A stretch of 35,201 nt of DNA from a virus: the IMG/VR virus record IMGVR_UViG_3300032087_004318, positions 1-35,201 of that record. One strand, written 5' to 3'. The number at the start of each line of letters is the position of its first letter. The stretch's first letter is position 1. The position numbers and the translations under genes are program-made. This document shows positions 27,504-35,201 of this stretch, piece after piece. The notes below the pieces were generated by a model. That model was not told the origin of the DNA, did no database searches, and saw only the letters and a list, made by a program, of their open reading frames with translations.

Positions 27504-28868
27504 TTGATTAGAGCGATTGCCCCAGAGGCCACACAGCTCAACTATAAAGCTGCTGAGGCTGACAAAAAGCGTAAGAGCCCAAACACTAGAATTCAGAGCG
27601 TAGACAGTACGCTCACGCCAAGCAAGCGCAAGTACCTAACTGCTAATGTTCGTGATATTCACGATAACATGGCTGTCTGCTCTTGGGCTGTGAGGCGGCA
27701 CTTGGATTATGTAAGCTCTTTTGAATTCCAGCCAAACACAAAAGACCAAGGGCTTAACCGTGAGCTTGAGGAGCTCATGGAGTGGTACAGCAGGCCGCTC
27801 AACTGTGATGCAACATACAGGCACTCACTGCCTGCTCTGGTAAGGATGCTTGAGCAGAGGCGCACAGTGGATGGTGATGTATTTGTTATTAAGCTTAAGA
27901 CTGGCCACCTGCAGGTGATAGAGTCAGACCGTGTGAGAACCCCAGAGGGGCAAGGCTTTGAAAATCTTATACATGGTGTGAAGGTTGGCAAAGCTGGTGA
28001 GCTCAGAGCCATTGCAGTCAACAGACGCAATGACAGGTATGGCTATGAGCTTGAGCGTATGGTTAGGGCTGGCAATGTGATTCACTTGGGATACTTTGAC
28101 AGGTTCGACCAAGTGAGAGGCGTGAGCCCACTGGCCAGTGCTGTTAACCAGTTTAGAGATGTTATGGAAGCCAGTGAGTATGCACTTGCAAGGATGAAGA
28201 TAAGCCAGCTTTTTGGTTTAGTGTTCTATCGTGATTCTGTTGATAGCTTTGGTGACGTTGAGTCAGATGGTGACAGCTACAATGTGGACTTTGGTAAAAG
28301 CTCCGGTTTAGTGCTTGACCTTGAGGCTGGTGACCGTGCTGAGTTTTTGGAAAGTGAAAGCCCCCACCAAGAATTTCAAAGCTTTGCAGAGACCATGACC
28401 ATGGGGGCTCTCAAGGCTCTTGATATACCTATCAGCTTTTTTGATGAGTCCAAGGTTAACTACTCAAGCAGTAGGTCAGCTTGGATAGCTTACCAGAAGA
28501 GCACAGCATCTAAGCAGCGTGCTCTGAGAGATATGCTTAACAGGCTCACAGTGTGGCGGCTTGGCTTATTCATTCAGGATGGATATTTAACGCTACCCTC
28601 TGGCATGACGCTTGGGCAGCTTCGCTGGGACTGGGTAACCTCTGGGACTCCATGGGTAGACCCACTTAAAGAGGTTAGGGGTGACATCCTTGCCATAGCA
28701 GCTGGATTAAAAACTCGTGCACAGGTTGTGCGTGAAAGGTATGGCAGAGACTTTAGGGAGATAGCAGACCAGCTGGCGGTTGAGCAGGAGTACATGGAGC
28801 AAAGTGGTGTGAGCACTTCACTTGATGGGCTCGTAGAGATTAACCCACAGGAGATAGGCAATGAGTAA
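27504..28868 (+). CDS. Portal protein (lambda gpB-like)
   Basis: 454 residues from TTG 27504 (GAGG about 9 nt upstream, TGA of the previous gene just before). Pattern of Phage_portal_2: an N-terminal helical segment with SWAVRRHLDYVSS (residues ~55-67), HLQVIESDRV, IHLGYFDRFDQVRGVSPLASAV (about 190-211), and ALKALDIPISFFDESKVNYSS (about 300-320). It forms the dodecameric DNA channel at one head vertex. Coupled to the protease gene by an 8-nt overlap. Confidence 0.85.
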   Translation: MIRAIAPEATQLNYKAAEADKKRKSPNTRIQSVDSTLTPSKRKYLTANVRDIHDNMAVCSWAVRRHLDYVSSFEFQPNTKDQGLNRELEELMEWYSRPLNCDATYRHSLPALVRMLEQRRTVDGDVFVIKLKTGHLQVIESDRVRTPEGQGFENLIHGVKVGKAGELRAIAVNRRNDRYGYELERMVRAGNVIHLGYFDRFDQVRGVSPLASAVNQFRDVMEASEYALARMKISQLFGLVFYRDSVDSFGDVESDGDSYNVDFGKSSGLVLDLEAGDRAEFLESESPHQEFQSFAETMTMGALKALDIPISFFDESKVNYSSSRSAWIAYQKSTASKQRALRDMLNRLTVWRLGLFIQDGYLTLPSGMTLGQLRWDWVTSGTPWVDPLKEVRGDILAIAAGLKTRAQVVRERYGRDFREIADQLAVEQEYMEQSGVSTSLDGLVEINPQEIGNE

Positions 28869-29946
28869 GAAGGAAATACCAGCAGCGGCATTTAATTTTA
28901 AGGCTGCTCAGGCATCAGTTGACCCAGACACCATGGAGGTCAAACTGCTTGCACGCTCTAGCAAGTCTATTGAGCATTTTTACTGGGGCAATGTAGTCCA
29001 TGACCTAGAGGGCATGAGGCTCACTAAGCCCAGAGTGACTCTAGACTTTAACCACAATGCTGATGAGATCATCGGCTATTTAGATAATTTTGACATAACT
29101 GATGAGGGGCTGGTCTGCACTGGCAAGCTCATCAGCTTTAAGGATGATGACCGTGCAGCACAAATTGCTTACTTAGCTAGGCAGGGTGTGATGTGGGAAG
29201 CGTCTATAAGTTTCGGCGGTGATGGCATTGAAGTTGAGCAGGTAGGTGATGAGCCTGTCATGGTCAATGGCAGGGAGTTCTCTAACGGCTCCATTGTTAG
29301 GAAGTGGCCATTCCGTCAGTGTGCGATTTGTTCTCAGGGTGCTGATGAGCACACCAGCTCTACAGTCCTGAGTAATTCTGATGACCGTTATTTGGTCAAG
29401 TTTTTAGGGAGAAGCGAAATGAGCGAAAAGCAGAATGAGGAGCTTAATGAGCTCCATGATGACGCTGCTGCTCCAGACCAGTTTTCTGCTGCTGAAGTTG
29501 ATGAAGCAGTAGAGGAAGCGGTTGAGGAAGTAGTGGAGGAAGCTGCTGAGCTTGAGCCTGAGGAAGTGGTTGAGGAGGCAGCTGAGGAAGTTGCTGAGGA
29601 TGCCACAGACCTGAGTGCTGATGCTCGCAAGCTCTGTGCACGGTTTATTGCTGAGTTTGGCAATGACGGTGCCCAGTGGTTTGCTGATGGCTTGAGTTTT
29701 GAGGATGCAACAGAGTTGCACAACCAGAACATTAAGCAGCAGCGTGATGAGTTGCTAGAGGAAGTGGCTGAGCTAAAAGCAAAGCTGGCAACTCTAGACC
29801 GTGGTGAGGATGAGCCCTTAGAGTTTTCATCGGCACCCAAGGCAGAAGAGTTAGAGAAGGCCAAGCAGCACGCTGCTTATCGTTCTCAGATTGGTAGTGA
29901 TGCAGGGGCGGCTCTTGTTTCACATTTTTCAAAATCATTCAAATAG
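28861..29946 (+). CDS. Head maturation protease fused to scaffold domain
   Basis: 361 residues. The N-terminal ~180 form an HK97-type prohead protease: LLARSSKSIEHF, VTLDFNHNADEIIGY (catalytic His in HNAD), a strand pair, and MWEASISFGGD (Ser). After about residue 186 comes a Glu/Ala-rich scaffold-like domain (EEAVEEVVEEAAE) and a coiled coil. The protein would guide capsid assembly and then cut the scaffold. ATG 29419 in the same frame has its own RBS, so the scaffold may be made separately (see that entry). Starts inside the portal gene end. Confidence 0.8.
   Translation: MSKKEIPAAAFNFKAAQASVDPDTMEVKLLARSSKSIEHFYWGNVVHDLEGMRLTKPRVTLDFNHNADEIIGYLDNFDITDEGLVCTGKLISFKDDDRAAQIAYLARQGVMWEASISFGGDGIEVEQVGDEPVMVNGREFSNGSIVRKWPFRQCAICSQGADEHTSSTVLSNSDDRYLVKFLGRSEMSEKQNEELNELHDDAAAPDQFSAAEVDEAVEEAVEEVVEEAAELEPEEVVEEAAEEVAEDATDLSADARKLCARFIAEFGNDGAQWFADGLSFEDATELHNQNIKQQRDELLEEVAELKAKLATLDRGEDEPLEFSSAPKAEELEKAKQHAAYRSQIGSDAGAALVSHFSKSFK
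29419..29946 (+). CDS. Possible internal scaffold protein (in-frame start)
   Basis: ATG 29419 is in frame with the protease gene and has AGGGAG 7 nt upstream. It would give a 175-residue acidic, coiled-coil protein (starting MSEKQNEELNEL) equal to the C-terminal half, as lambda Nu3 is nested in gpC. The length, acidity and helical content suit a scaffold. Whether the internal start is used is an inference. Confidence 0.5.
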   Translation: MSEKQNEELNELHDDAAAPDQFSAAEVDEAVEEAVEEVVEEAAELEPEEVVEEAAEEVAEDATDLSADARKLCARFIAEFGNDGAQWFADGLSFEDATELHNQNIKQQRDELLEEVAELKAKLATLDRGEDEPLEFSSAPKAEELEKAKQHAAYRSQIGSDAGAALVSHFSKSFK

Positions 29947-29966
29947 GCTAAGGAAGGATTCACAAC

Positions 29967-30863
29967 ATGGCTGATGTAAGAATGGATTTGGCTGAGGTTG
30001 CAAAGTTTAATGACTCTGACCTTAGCATTGGTATTATTAATGACTTGCTAGATAGCGCACCAGTAATGGCCGCACTTTCTGCCAAGTCGATTGCAGGGCA
30101 TACCTACAATTATCTCAAGAAGACAAGCGCCACAGGGCTTGCTGGTTTTCGTGATGAGAATAGTGGGCGTGAAGAAAACAAAGCTGGTTACACTAAAGTC
30201 ACAACCAACTTAAAAATATTGGATGCCTCATTTAGTGTAGACGTGGCTGTTGCTGATGCAGATGAGCGTGGGGTAGCAGCAATGTTGTCAACCCAAGCTG
30301 TTGACCATTTGCGTGCTGCTTTTTACGCTGCTGAGGATAACCTTATCAATGGTACTGGCACCAATGGCTTTGACGGTCTGGCAGATCATCTGGCAGCTCT
30401 GGGTGATATGGTGATTGACGGTGGAGCAACTACAAACTGCTCTAGTGTTTATGCTGTACGCACTGGCGTTAATGCTGTCTCAAGTGTCTGGGGAGCCTCT
30501 GGAGTCATTAACATTGGTGACACCAGCATCCAGCGCATTGCTGATGCTTCTGGTAGCTTCTCAGCTTACTACACACCTGTGGTAGCATGGGCAGGCTTGC
30601 AGGTGGGTGGCAAATATGATGCAGCCCGTTTGGCTAATGTCTCCAGCTTGAATGATGACAAGATCAGTGATTTGCTGTCTCTGTTCCCAGCTGGCGGGAT
30701 GCCTGATTACCTCATCATGAATCGTGTGCAGTTGAAGGCTCTACAGCAATCACGCACTGCCACGAATCCATCAGGGAATCCGGCACCTTTCCCACAAGAA
30801 TGTTTCGGCGTTCCAGTGATTGTCAGTGATGCAATCGGTAACGCTGAGTCTGTTGTGAGCTAG
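29967..30863 (+). CDS. Major capsid protein (HK97 fold)
   Basis: 298 residues from ATG 29967 behind AAGGAAGGA. The long N-terminal arm, then NYLKKTSATGLAGFRDEN and the following strand-rich segment, an extended helix (LSTQAVDHLRAAFYAAEDNLING) and a C-terminal domain (GVPVIVSDAIGNAES) fit the HK97 fold. Location right after the protease/scaffold gene is standard. It forms the icosahedral shell. Confidence 0.85.
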   Translation: MADVRMDLAEVAKFNDSDLSIGIINDLLDSAPVMAALSAKSIAGHTYNYLKKTSATGLAGFRDENSGREENKAGYTKVTTNLKILDASFSVDVAVADADERGVAAMLSTQAVDHLRAAFYAAEDNLINGTGTNGFDGLADHLAALGDMVIDGGATTNCSSVYAVRTGVNAVSSVWGASGVINIGDTSIQRIADASGSFSAYYTPVVAWAGLQVGGKYDAARLANVSSLNDDKISDLLSLFPAGGMPDYLIMNRVQLKALQQSRTATNPSGNPAPFPQECFGVPVIVSDAIGNAESVVS

Positions 30864-30871
30864 AGGTAGCA

Positions 30872-31237
30872 ATGGTGAAAAGAGTCGTTACTGACAATTT
30901 CAAATCTATCAGGTCACACTCTGGCATAGCTGTTGATTATGTCAGAGGTGATGACTCTGTAAGACTGATTGCAGTGGTTGGCTCTACTGAATTTGCTCAG
31001 GAGTCCCTGTCTGGTTTGTATGAAACAAGCCAGAGCAGGGACTATCTGATTTTGTCAGATGACTTGGAGCTTAATGGCTCCAAGGTATTGCCTGAGCGTG
31101 GTGATGAGGTGCATGAGGTTGATGATGCTGGCACTCTATTTGTTTACCCTGTTATCACTGGTGGTGGTGGTAGAGTTTTTAGCTACTCAGACCCCAGCAG
31201 AGTGGTACTTAGGGTGCATACAAGGCAGGCAAGATGA
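30872..31237 (+). CDS. Head-tail joining protein
   Basis: 121 residues, 8 nt after the capsid gene. Beta-rich, with RGDDSVRLIAVVGSTEF and a Gly-rich turn (VITGGGGRVF). In this slot one finds head-tail adaptors or stoppers of HK97-type phages. No specific motif seen. Ends in an ATGA overlap with the next gene. Confidence 0.5.
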   Translation: MVKRVVTDNFKSIRSHSGIAVDYVRGDDSVRLIAVVGSTEFAQESLSGLYETSQSRDYLILSDDLELNGSKVLPERGDEVHEVDDAGTLFVYPVITGGGGRVFSYSDPSRVVLRVHTRQAR

Positions 31238-31653
31238 GCACAGCCAGTGACATTGCTGATGGTGTTGTGACCTTGATTAATCAGGGCAGCTACTCCAAAA
31301 GCTTTACAGCCAAGCGTGTGACAGTCCCAAGCTTTGAGCTTGAGACTCTTAAAGACGTTGAGGTACACATCTGGCCAGAGAGTGAGCGTTATGCTGGCTC
31401 TAGTAGAAGTGGCACAGAGATTGAGTATCTAATTAGTCTGGCACTGCGTGCACCTGTTGACCCTTACAACTCTCAGCAGCTTGATGAGCTGCTGACTTTG
31501 GTTGAGGAAATCCAAGATACCCTGCTGACTGTGCCTGTAAACAATGCAGGCTTTCGGGGTATGGAGGCTGACCCTCTTTATAACTTAGACACTTTGGATG
31601 ACCTCAGAGCTTTTGTATCTGTGTTGTCTATAACTTATATAAAAGTGAGGTGA
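31234..31653 (+). CDS. Putative tail terminator / head-tail joining protein
   Basis: 139 residues. Pattern of a minor tail protein U-like fold: N-terminal helix, then a strand (VEVHIWPES), a long helix (SQQLDELLTLVEEIQDTLL) and final strands (AFVSVLSITYIKV). Its position before the tail tube gene fits a tail terminator. Overlaps the previous gene by 4 nt (ATGA). Assigned by order and fold pattern. Confidence 0.6.
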   Translation: MSTASDIADGVVTLINQGSYSKSFTAKRVTVPSFELETLKDVEVHIWPESERYAGSSRSGTEIEYLISLALRAPVDPYNSQQLDELLTLVEEIQDTLLTVPVNNAGFRGMEADPLYNLDTLDDLRAFVSVLSITYIKVR

Positions 31654-31657
31654 TAGC

Positions 31658-32104
31658 ATGGCTATTATTTTGGGTAAGGATTGTGTTGCCACTCTTGGTA
31701 GTGCAACCCTTGGGAATATAAAAGATGTTACGATTAACCTTGAAAAGGGTGAAAGTGATGCAACTGTGAGAGCTACTGGGGGCTGGCGTGCAACCATCGG
31801 GACTCTTAAAAATGCGTCTGTAGATTTTCAGATGAATTATGATGACTCAGATGCTCAGGTCACAACTTTGGAATCTGCATTTATGAATGACACACCAGTG
31901 CAAATGAGCTTTGCGGCTGGCACGTCAACTTTCTCTGCTTGGTTTAGCATCACAAACTTTACCCGTAATGAAGGTCTAGAGGATATTGTTACAGTAGATG
32001 TTACAGCTGCAGTAGCTCCTCAGGACGCTTCGGGCAATGCAGTTACTCCAACATTTGGCTCTGGCTCTGGAGGCAGCGGCTCTGGAGATAGTGGAACCCC
32101 TTAG
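31658..32104 (+). CDS. Major tail tube protein
   Basis: 148 residues. N-terminal GKDCVATLGSATLGNIKDVT and VDFQMNYDDSD, then VQMSFAAGTSTFSAWFSITN and VTVDVTAAV, fit the tail tube beta-barrel fold. The C-terminus is a Gly/Ser linker ending in DSGTP, like the tails on the proteins at 390 and 1406. Position before the chaperone pair and tape measure is typical. It polymerises around the tape measure. Confidence 0.8.
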   Translation: MAIILGKDCVATLGSATLGNIKDVTINLEKGESDATVRATGGWRATIGTLKNASVDFQMNYDDSDAQVTTLESAFMNDTPVQMSFAAGTSTFSAWFSITNFTRNEGLEDIVTVDVTAAVAPQDASGNAVTPTFGSGSGGSGSGDSGTP

Positions 32105-32105
32105 T

Positions 32106-32576
32106 ATGCGAACCTTTCAGGATACAGCAGGCAAAACATGGACGCTCAGCCTTAATATTGTTACAGCAAAAAAGATCAGGGATGCTCTGGCTGTTGACTT
32201 TTTTGACGATGACATTGGTGAGACAGTTGGCAAGATTGCCAGCAATCCTATCCTGCTTGCAGATGTTCTGTGGTTATGTGTAGAAGAGCAAGCAAACAAG
32301 GAGGGGGTCAGTGATGAGGATTTTGGCAGAGCCCTTGGGGGTGATGTTATAACCCACGCCACTGACTCCTTCCTTGATGAGCTTGTAGATTTTTACCCTG
32401 AAAAAAAAAGGAAGCTGCTGAGTACAATGCTGCAGAAGTTGAGAACAACAGAGGCAGCGTACATAGAGAAGGCCATGAGTGTGATGACATCGGAAGTGAT
32501 AGACGAGGTGATACAGCAGGAGCTGGCAAAGCTAGACAACCTGAAGGCACTACAGTCTGGCAGCAAGTCTGGATAA
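32106..32576 (+). CDS. Tail assembly chaperone, G-like (frameshift parent)
   Basis: 156 residues from ATG 32106 (in-frame extension to 32037 would overlap the tube gene). Helical and acidic, with EEVIDE-like helices at the end. It acts with the following frame as a G/GT-type pair: nine consecutive A (32401-32409) allow a -1 slip that fuses it to the 32576 frame, giving about 241 residues. Such pairs chaperone the tape measure before tube assembly. Confidence 0.8.
   Translation: MRTFQDTAGKTWTLSLNIVTAKKIRDALAVDFFDDDIGETVGKIASNPILLADVLWLCVEEQANKEGVSDEDFGRALGGDVITHATDSFLDELVDFYPEKKRKLLSTMLQKLRTTEAAYIEKAMSVMTSEVIDEVIQQELAKLDNLKALQSGSKSG
32402..32408 (+). other. -1 ribosomal frameshift site (slippery heptamer A AAA AAA)
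   Basis: The codons GAA AAA AAA AGG around nine A fit the X XXY YYZ rule. After a -1 shift the frame from 32408 is open without a stop through to 32830, including all of the T-like gene. Zero-frame translation stops at 32576. This is the normal G/GT programmed frameshift of long-tailed phages. Efficiency is not predictable from sequence. Confidence 0.8.
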
Positions 32577-32830
32577 TGTCAGGTGTTTTGGGTATCAACC
32601 CACATCCACTCACTTTGCGTGAGCTGGCTTGGATGTTTGACGCTCATGTTAATCAGCTCTGGAACCACACAGCAAGCACTATGGCTTTGTCAGCCAACAT
32701 ACATAGGGGCAAGGGTAAGACAGCCTACAGCCTTAGTGATTTTCACCCGTTCCAGCAAAAGCGTGTGAATTCAGAGGACGGGCTGAGGCAGTTTGCAAAA
32801 GAGGTAGGAGCTAAGTTTACAGATGCTTAA
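32576..32830 (+). CDS. Tail assembly chaperone T-like part
   Basis: 84 residues from ATG 32576, overlapping the previous stop (TAATG). LGINPHPLTLRELAWMFDAH is the usual start of T-type domains. It can be translated as the C-terminal extension of the 32106 gene by a -1 shift, or possibly alone by reinitiation. It overlaps the next gene by 8 nt. Confidence 0.75.
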   Translation: MSGVLGINPHPLTLRELAWMFDAHVNQLWNHTASTMALSANIHRGKGKTAYSLSDFHPFQQKRVNSEDGLRQFAKEVGAKFTDA

Positions 32831-33335
32831 TGTGCAGGCAAAGTTGAGCAGGGTGGTCATGGATGACAAAATGCTCAAGCGCAAAATTGACCGGCAAGAG
32901 AATCGTGTGCTGTATATATTTGGCTCCTTTGTCAGGATGGATGTGAGGAGCAAAGAGCTCAACCTTAAAGGCAAGCGAAAAACTGTAAATATTAAAAGAA
33001 ATAAATTAGGACAGTTCCAGCGTGGTGTATCTGTTAGACAGCACAGCAAGGCTGGTGAGAGGCCAAGGCAATGGCAGGGGCTCCTAAGAAAGTTCATGCT
33101 CTACGATGTTGATAAGTTTAGAAAGTCTGTGGTAATTGGAGCCAAGAAGCTTGGGCGCTCCAGAGGTGCAGGCTTAATGGAGCACGGTGGCTCATTCTGG
33201 TACAGGCTCAGGAAGAAGCACACAGGGCAGGTGCATAGAGGCACAGCCACTGTTGCCCCTAGACCATTTATGCAAAGGCAGTTTGAGCGCAACCTTAAGA
33301 AGTTGCCAGAGATATACAGGAGGGCTGGGTTTTAA
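32823..33335 (+). CDS. Basic tail-morphogenesis protein (HK97 gp10-like layout)
   Basis: 170 residues, very basic (many K and R). A C-terminal RPFMQRQFERNLKKLPEIY resembles the end of HK97-gp10-like / virion morphogenesis proteins (GxxxRPF). Usually this family sits earlier in the head-tail cluster; here it is just before the tape measure. It may join tail tube to head or assist tail completion. Start ATG 32823 overlaps the previous gene. Its stop overlaps the tape measure ATG (TAATG). Confidence 0.6.
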   Translation: MLNVQAKLSRVVMDDKMLKRKIDRQENRVLYIFGSFVRMDVRSKELNLKGKRKTVNIKRNKLGQFQRGVSVRQHSKAGERPRQWQGLLRKFMLYDVDKFRKSVVIGAKKLGRSRGAGLMEHGGSFWYRLRKKHTGQVHRGTATVAPRPFMQRQFERNLKKLPEIYRRAGF

Positions 33336-35201
33336 TGGCTGGGGCTGGTGGAGCAATTAGAGCAGGGCGTGCGTTTGTTGAGCTGTTTCTGCATGACAAA
33401 ATGACTGGAGGGTTGCGCAAGGCAAGTGCAAAGCTCAAAGCTTTTGGGTCAAGTGTGTCAGCCATGGGTGCACGGATGGCTGGCTTTGGCGTTGGTGTTG
33501 GTGTTGCACTTGCAGGAGCTGGCAAAGCATTTGCTGACTTTGAGAATAACATGCAGATGGTGGCAACCATGCTGGATAACCCTGAGGAAAACCTTGAGGC
33601 TTTTAGTGCTGGTGTGCGTAAGCTCTCCAAAGATTTTGGTGAGTCCACTGCCACCATGAGCAAGGGGCTTTATGACATCCTCAGCGCTGGAGTTGCTCCA
33701 GCTGAGGCACTGGATGTGCTTGAGGCATCAGCCAGAGGTGCTGTGGGAGGCATGACCGATGTTGCAACCAGTGCAGATGCTGTCACTACCATGCTTAACT
33801 CATATGGCTTGGAGGCATCACAGGCAGGTGATGTGACTGATTTACTTTTTGGGATTGTCAAGAAAGGTAAAACAACATTTGCAGAGGTAGCTGCCAACAT
33901 TGGTAAAGTGGCATCTATTGCCAACACAGCTGGCGTAAGTATGGAGGAGCTGGGGGCAATGATGGCCACACTCACAGCAGCTGGCTTAAATACAGAAGAG
34001 GCCACCACTGCTGTCAGGCAAAGTATTGCAGCTTTCCTGAAACCATCCCAAGAGGCCAATGCAGCTTTTAAGGAAATGACGGGTATGCAAATGAACCCCC
34101 AGACCCTCAAGCAGCTTGGCGGTTTGCGTGGTGTCTTTGAGCTCATCAAGACAATGAACCCAGACCAAGTGGCCAAGATCTTTCCTAACATCCGTGCCAT
34201 GGCTGGTGTCATGCCAGTGCTCAACAACCTTGAGGGGTTTGATTCATCCATGGAGACCATGGTAAACAGGTCAGGGCTAGCTGGTGATGCTTTTGATAAG
34301 ATGAGCCAAACGATGTCTTTTGCATTTGGCTCAGCCAAGCAGGCAGTCATTGACTTATTTGTTGTGCTTGGTCAGGGCTTGGTGCCAGTATTTAACTGGC
34401 TGGCTGAAACAATTAATAAGGCTGTTACCTACCTGCAGCCATGGATACAAAAGAACCAGCATATCATAGCGTTGGTGGGAAAGCTTGCTATTGGTGCTAT
34501 AGCAGGCGGTGCTGCTCTGATTGTGTTAGGCAAAGCGTTTGCTTTCATAGGAGCAGTTGTGGGGGTGGTAGGCACGGGCATTGCAGTGGTTAAGGGGTTG
34601 CTGCTGGCATTGCTCTCACCTATCGGGTTGGTTGTTGCAGCAGTGGGAGGCATTAGCTATGCCTTTCTCAACTTCACCGATACAGGGCAGCAGGTTCTGG
34701 GTGAAGCTAAGCAGGTATTCAAGAGCCTGTATGGTATTGCTGAGACAACCGTGGGGGGAATCGGTGACGCACTAAAAGCAGGTGACTGGAAGCTTGCAGC
34801 CAAGATTGCTTGGGCTGGCATGAAGTCTGCATGGAAAACTGGCACCCATGCACTCTCTGAGGCATGGATAGGGTTTAAGCATGGCTTTATGAATGTATGG
34901 ACTGACTTGTCAACAGGAGCCCAGAAAGCTTGGACTAAGTTTAGTGGCTGGCTTAAAAAAGGTTGGAATAACTTAAAGGCTGTGTTTGGTGGCGCTGATA
35001 AGGATGCCATGGCTGCAGCTAATCGTGAGATTGACAAGCGCACAGCTCACCTAAACAAGGTGGCTGATATGAAAGCACAGCAGGAGAAATCAGGCAGGGC
35101 TGCACTGCATGACAAGGAGATGAAGCAGCTGGCAGCTGAGGAGCGTAATGCCAGAAAAGAGCTGGACGATATGCGCAAGGAAGCAGCAGACAAGCGCAGA
35201 G
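33335..35201 (+). CDS. Tail tape measure protein, N-terminal part (TP901-like; continues at 1-390)
   Basis: ATG 33335 overlaps the previous stop. The N-terminal ~330 residues show the TP901/PhageMin_Tail pattern: FADFENNMQMVATML, SAGVRKLSKDFGES, LYDILSAGVAPAEALDVLE, VTDLLFGIVKKGKTTFAEVAANIGKV and AGVSMEELGAMMATLTAAGL. A long hydrophobic region follows (about 375-450), which could enter the membrane during DNA ejection, then a charged coiled coil. Joined with bases 1-390 the full protein is about 721 residues, so a tail near 100 nm would be expected from length scaling (inference). Confidence 0.92.
   Translation, partial: MAGAGGAIRAGRAFVELFLHDKMTGGLRKASAKLKAFGSSVSAMGARMAGFGVGVGVALAGAGKAFADFENNMQMVATMLDNPEENLEAFSAGVRKLSKDFGESTATMSKGLYDILSAGVAPAEALDVLEASARGAVGGMTDVATSADAVTTMLNSYGLEASQAGDVTDLLFGIVKKGKTTFAEVAANIGKVASIANTAGVSMEELGAMMATLTAAGLNTEEATTAVRQSIAAFLKPSQEANAAFKEMTGMQMNPQTLKQLGGLRGVFELIKTMNPDQVAKIFPNIRAMAGVMPVLNNLEGFDSSMETMVNRSGLAGDAFDKMSQTMSFAFGSAKQAVIDLFVVLGQGLVPVFNWLAETINKAVTYLQPWIQKNQHIIALVGKLAIGAIAGGAALIVLGKAFAFIGAVVGVVGTGIAVVKGLLLALLSPIGLVVAAVGGISYAFLNFTDTGQQVLGEAKQVFKSLYGIAETTVGGIGDALKAGDWKLAAKIAWAGMKSAWKTGTHALSEAWIGFKHGFMNVWTDLSTGAQKAWTKFSGWLKKGWNNLKAVFGGADKDAMAAANREIDKRTAHLNKVADMKAQQEKSGRAALHDKEMKQLAAEERNARKELDDMRKEAADKRR
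35111..35201. repeat. Terminal direct repeat, right copy
   Basis: Identical to bases 1-91. See the left copy. It lies inside the tape measure coding region. Confidence 0.9.

Noticed and set aside
29388-29864. 158-codon minus-strand open frame opposite the scaffold region
   Set aside because: It is the Ser-rich antisense shadow of a Glu/Ala-rich coding region, with no RBS or motif.
33670-34350. 226-codon minus-strand open frame opposite the tape measure
   Set aside because: The plus strand clearly encodes the tape measure. The antisense frame has biased composition and no start signal.

Overview
The window is a complete, circularly permuted genome of a temperate tailed phage. It has a long non-contractile tail (tape measure, tube and G/GT-type chaperones, with no sheath seen), so it is siphovirus-like. 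Bases 1-91 and 35111-35201 are identical, and the tape-measure frame runs in register across that junction, so the real unit is about 35,110 bp. The 91-bp end repeat is most simply an assembly overlap. An integrase, an XRE regulator and a tRNA-Leu(CAG) 3'-half attP show that it can be a prophage. A CsrA homologue of RsmN/RsmF-like layout and the tRNA form suggest a proteobacterial host, probably gammaproteobacterial. That is an inference, and the species is unknown.

Layout. Reading from the capsid side, 22973-27128 is large terminase, a zinc-ribbon gene, an inserted accessory island (25281-26253) and two minus-strand genes, one of them a calcineurin-type phosphoesterase. Then 27263-33335 holds gpW-like connector, portal, protease with nested scaffold, capsid, head-tail joining genes, tail tube and tail-assembly chaperones with a -1 frameshift site. 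The tape measure (33335 to the end, continued at 1-390) follows. Bases 390-3878 carry distal tail or virion genes, several cysteine-rich. Bases 4046-5053 carry small membrane proteins of a probable lysis module, but no endolysin was recognised. Bases 5092-8868 are a dense array of small orphan genes separated by near-identical repeats. Integrase, attP and the regulator occupy 8918-10341. Bases 10487-18332 are the early/replication operon: a CsrA-like protein, SNF2-type helicase, a zinc finger, primase-polymerase, UvrD-like helicase, VRR-NUC nuclease and a second minimal CsrA-like protein. Bases 18427-22814 encode virion or adsorption proteins, including an 850-residue fibre with 15 repeats of 21 residues.

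The most unusual material is regulatory. Four near-identical ~90-bp promoter blocks, each with TTGACA, an 18-nt spacer holding a palindrome, and TATAAA, start runs of orphan genes at two distant loci. Inside the runs each gene is preceded by a C-rich/G-rich hairpin, a T-run and the box GGGCACA placed 4-5 nt before ATG. A different operator class (GT..ACAAAARTTGACAA) sits at the regulator, at the CsrA/replication promoter and at the virion promoter. The first csrA-like leader carries duplicated ACAAGGAAGUU sites that look like CsrA targets. The virion promoter is followed at once by a hairpin and a terminator, as in lambda pR'-tR'. Together these suggest layered transcriptional and RNA-level control in a compact phage.

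All function calls rest on reading motifs by eye. No database search was run.
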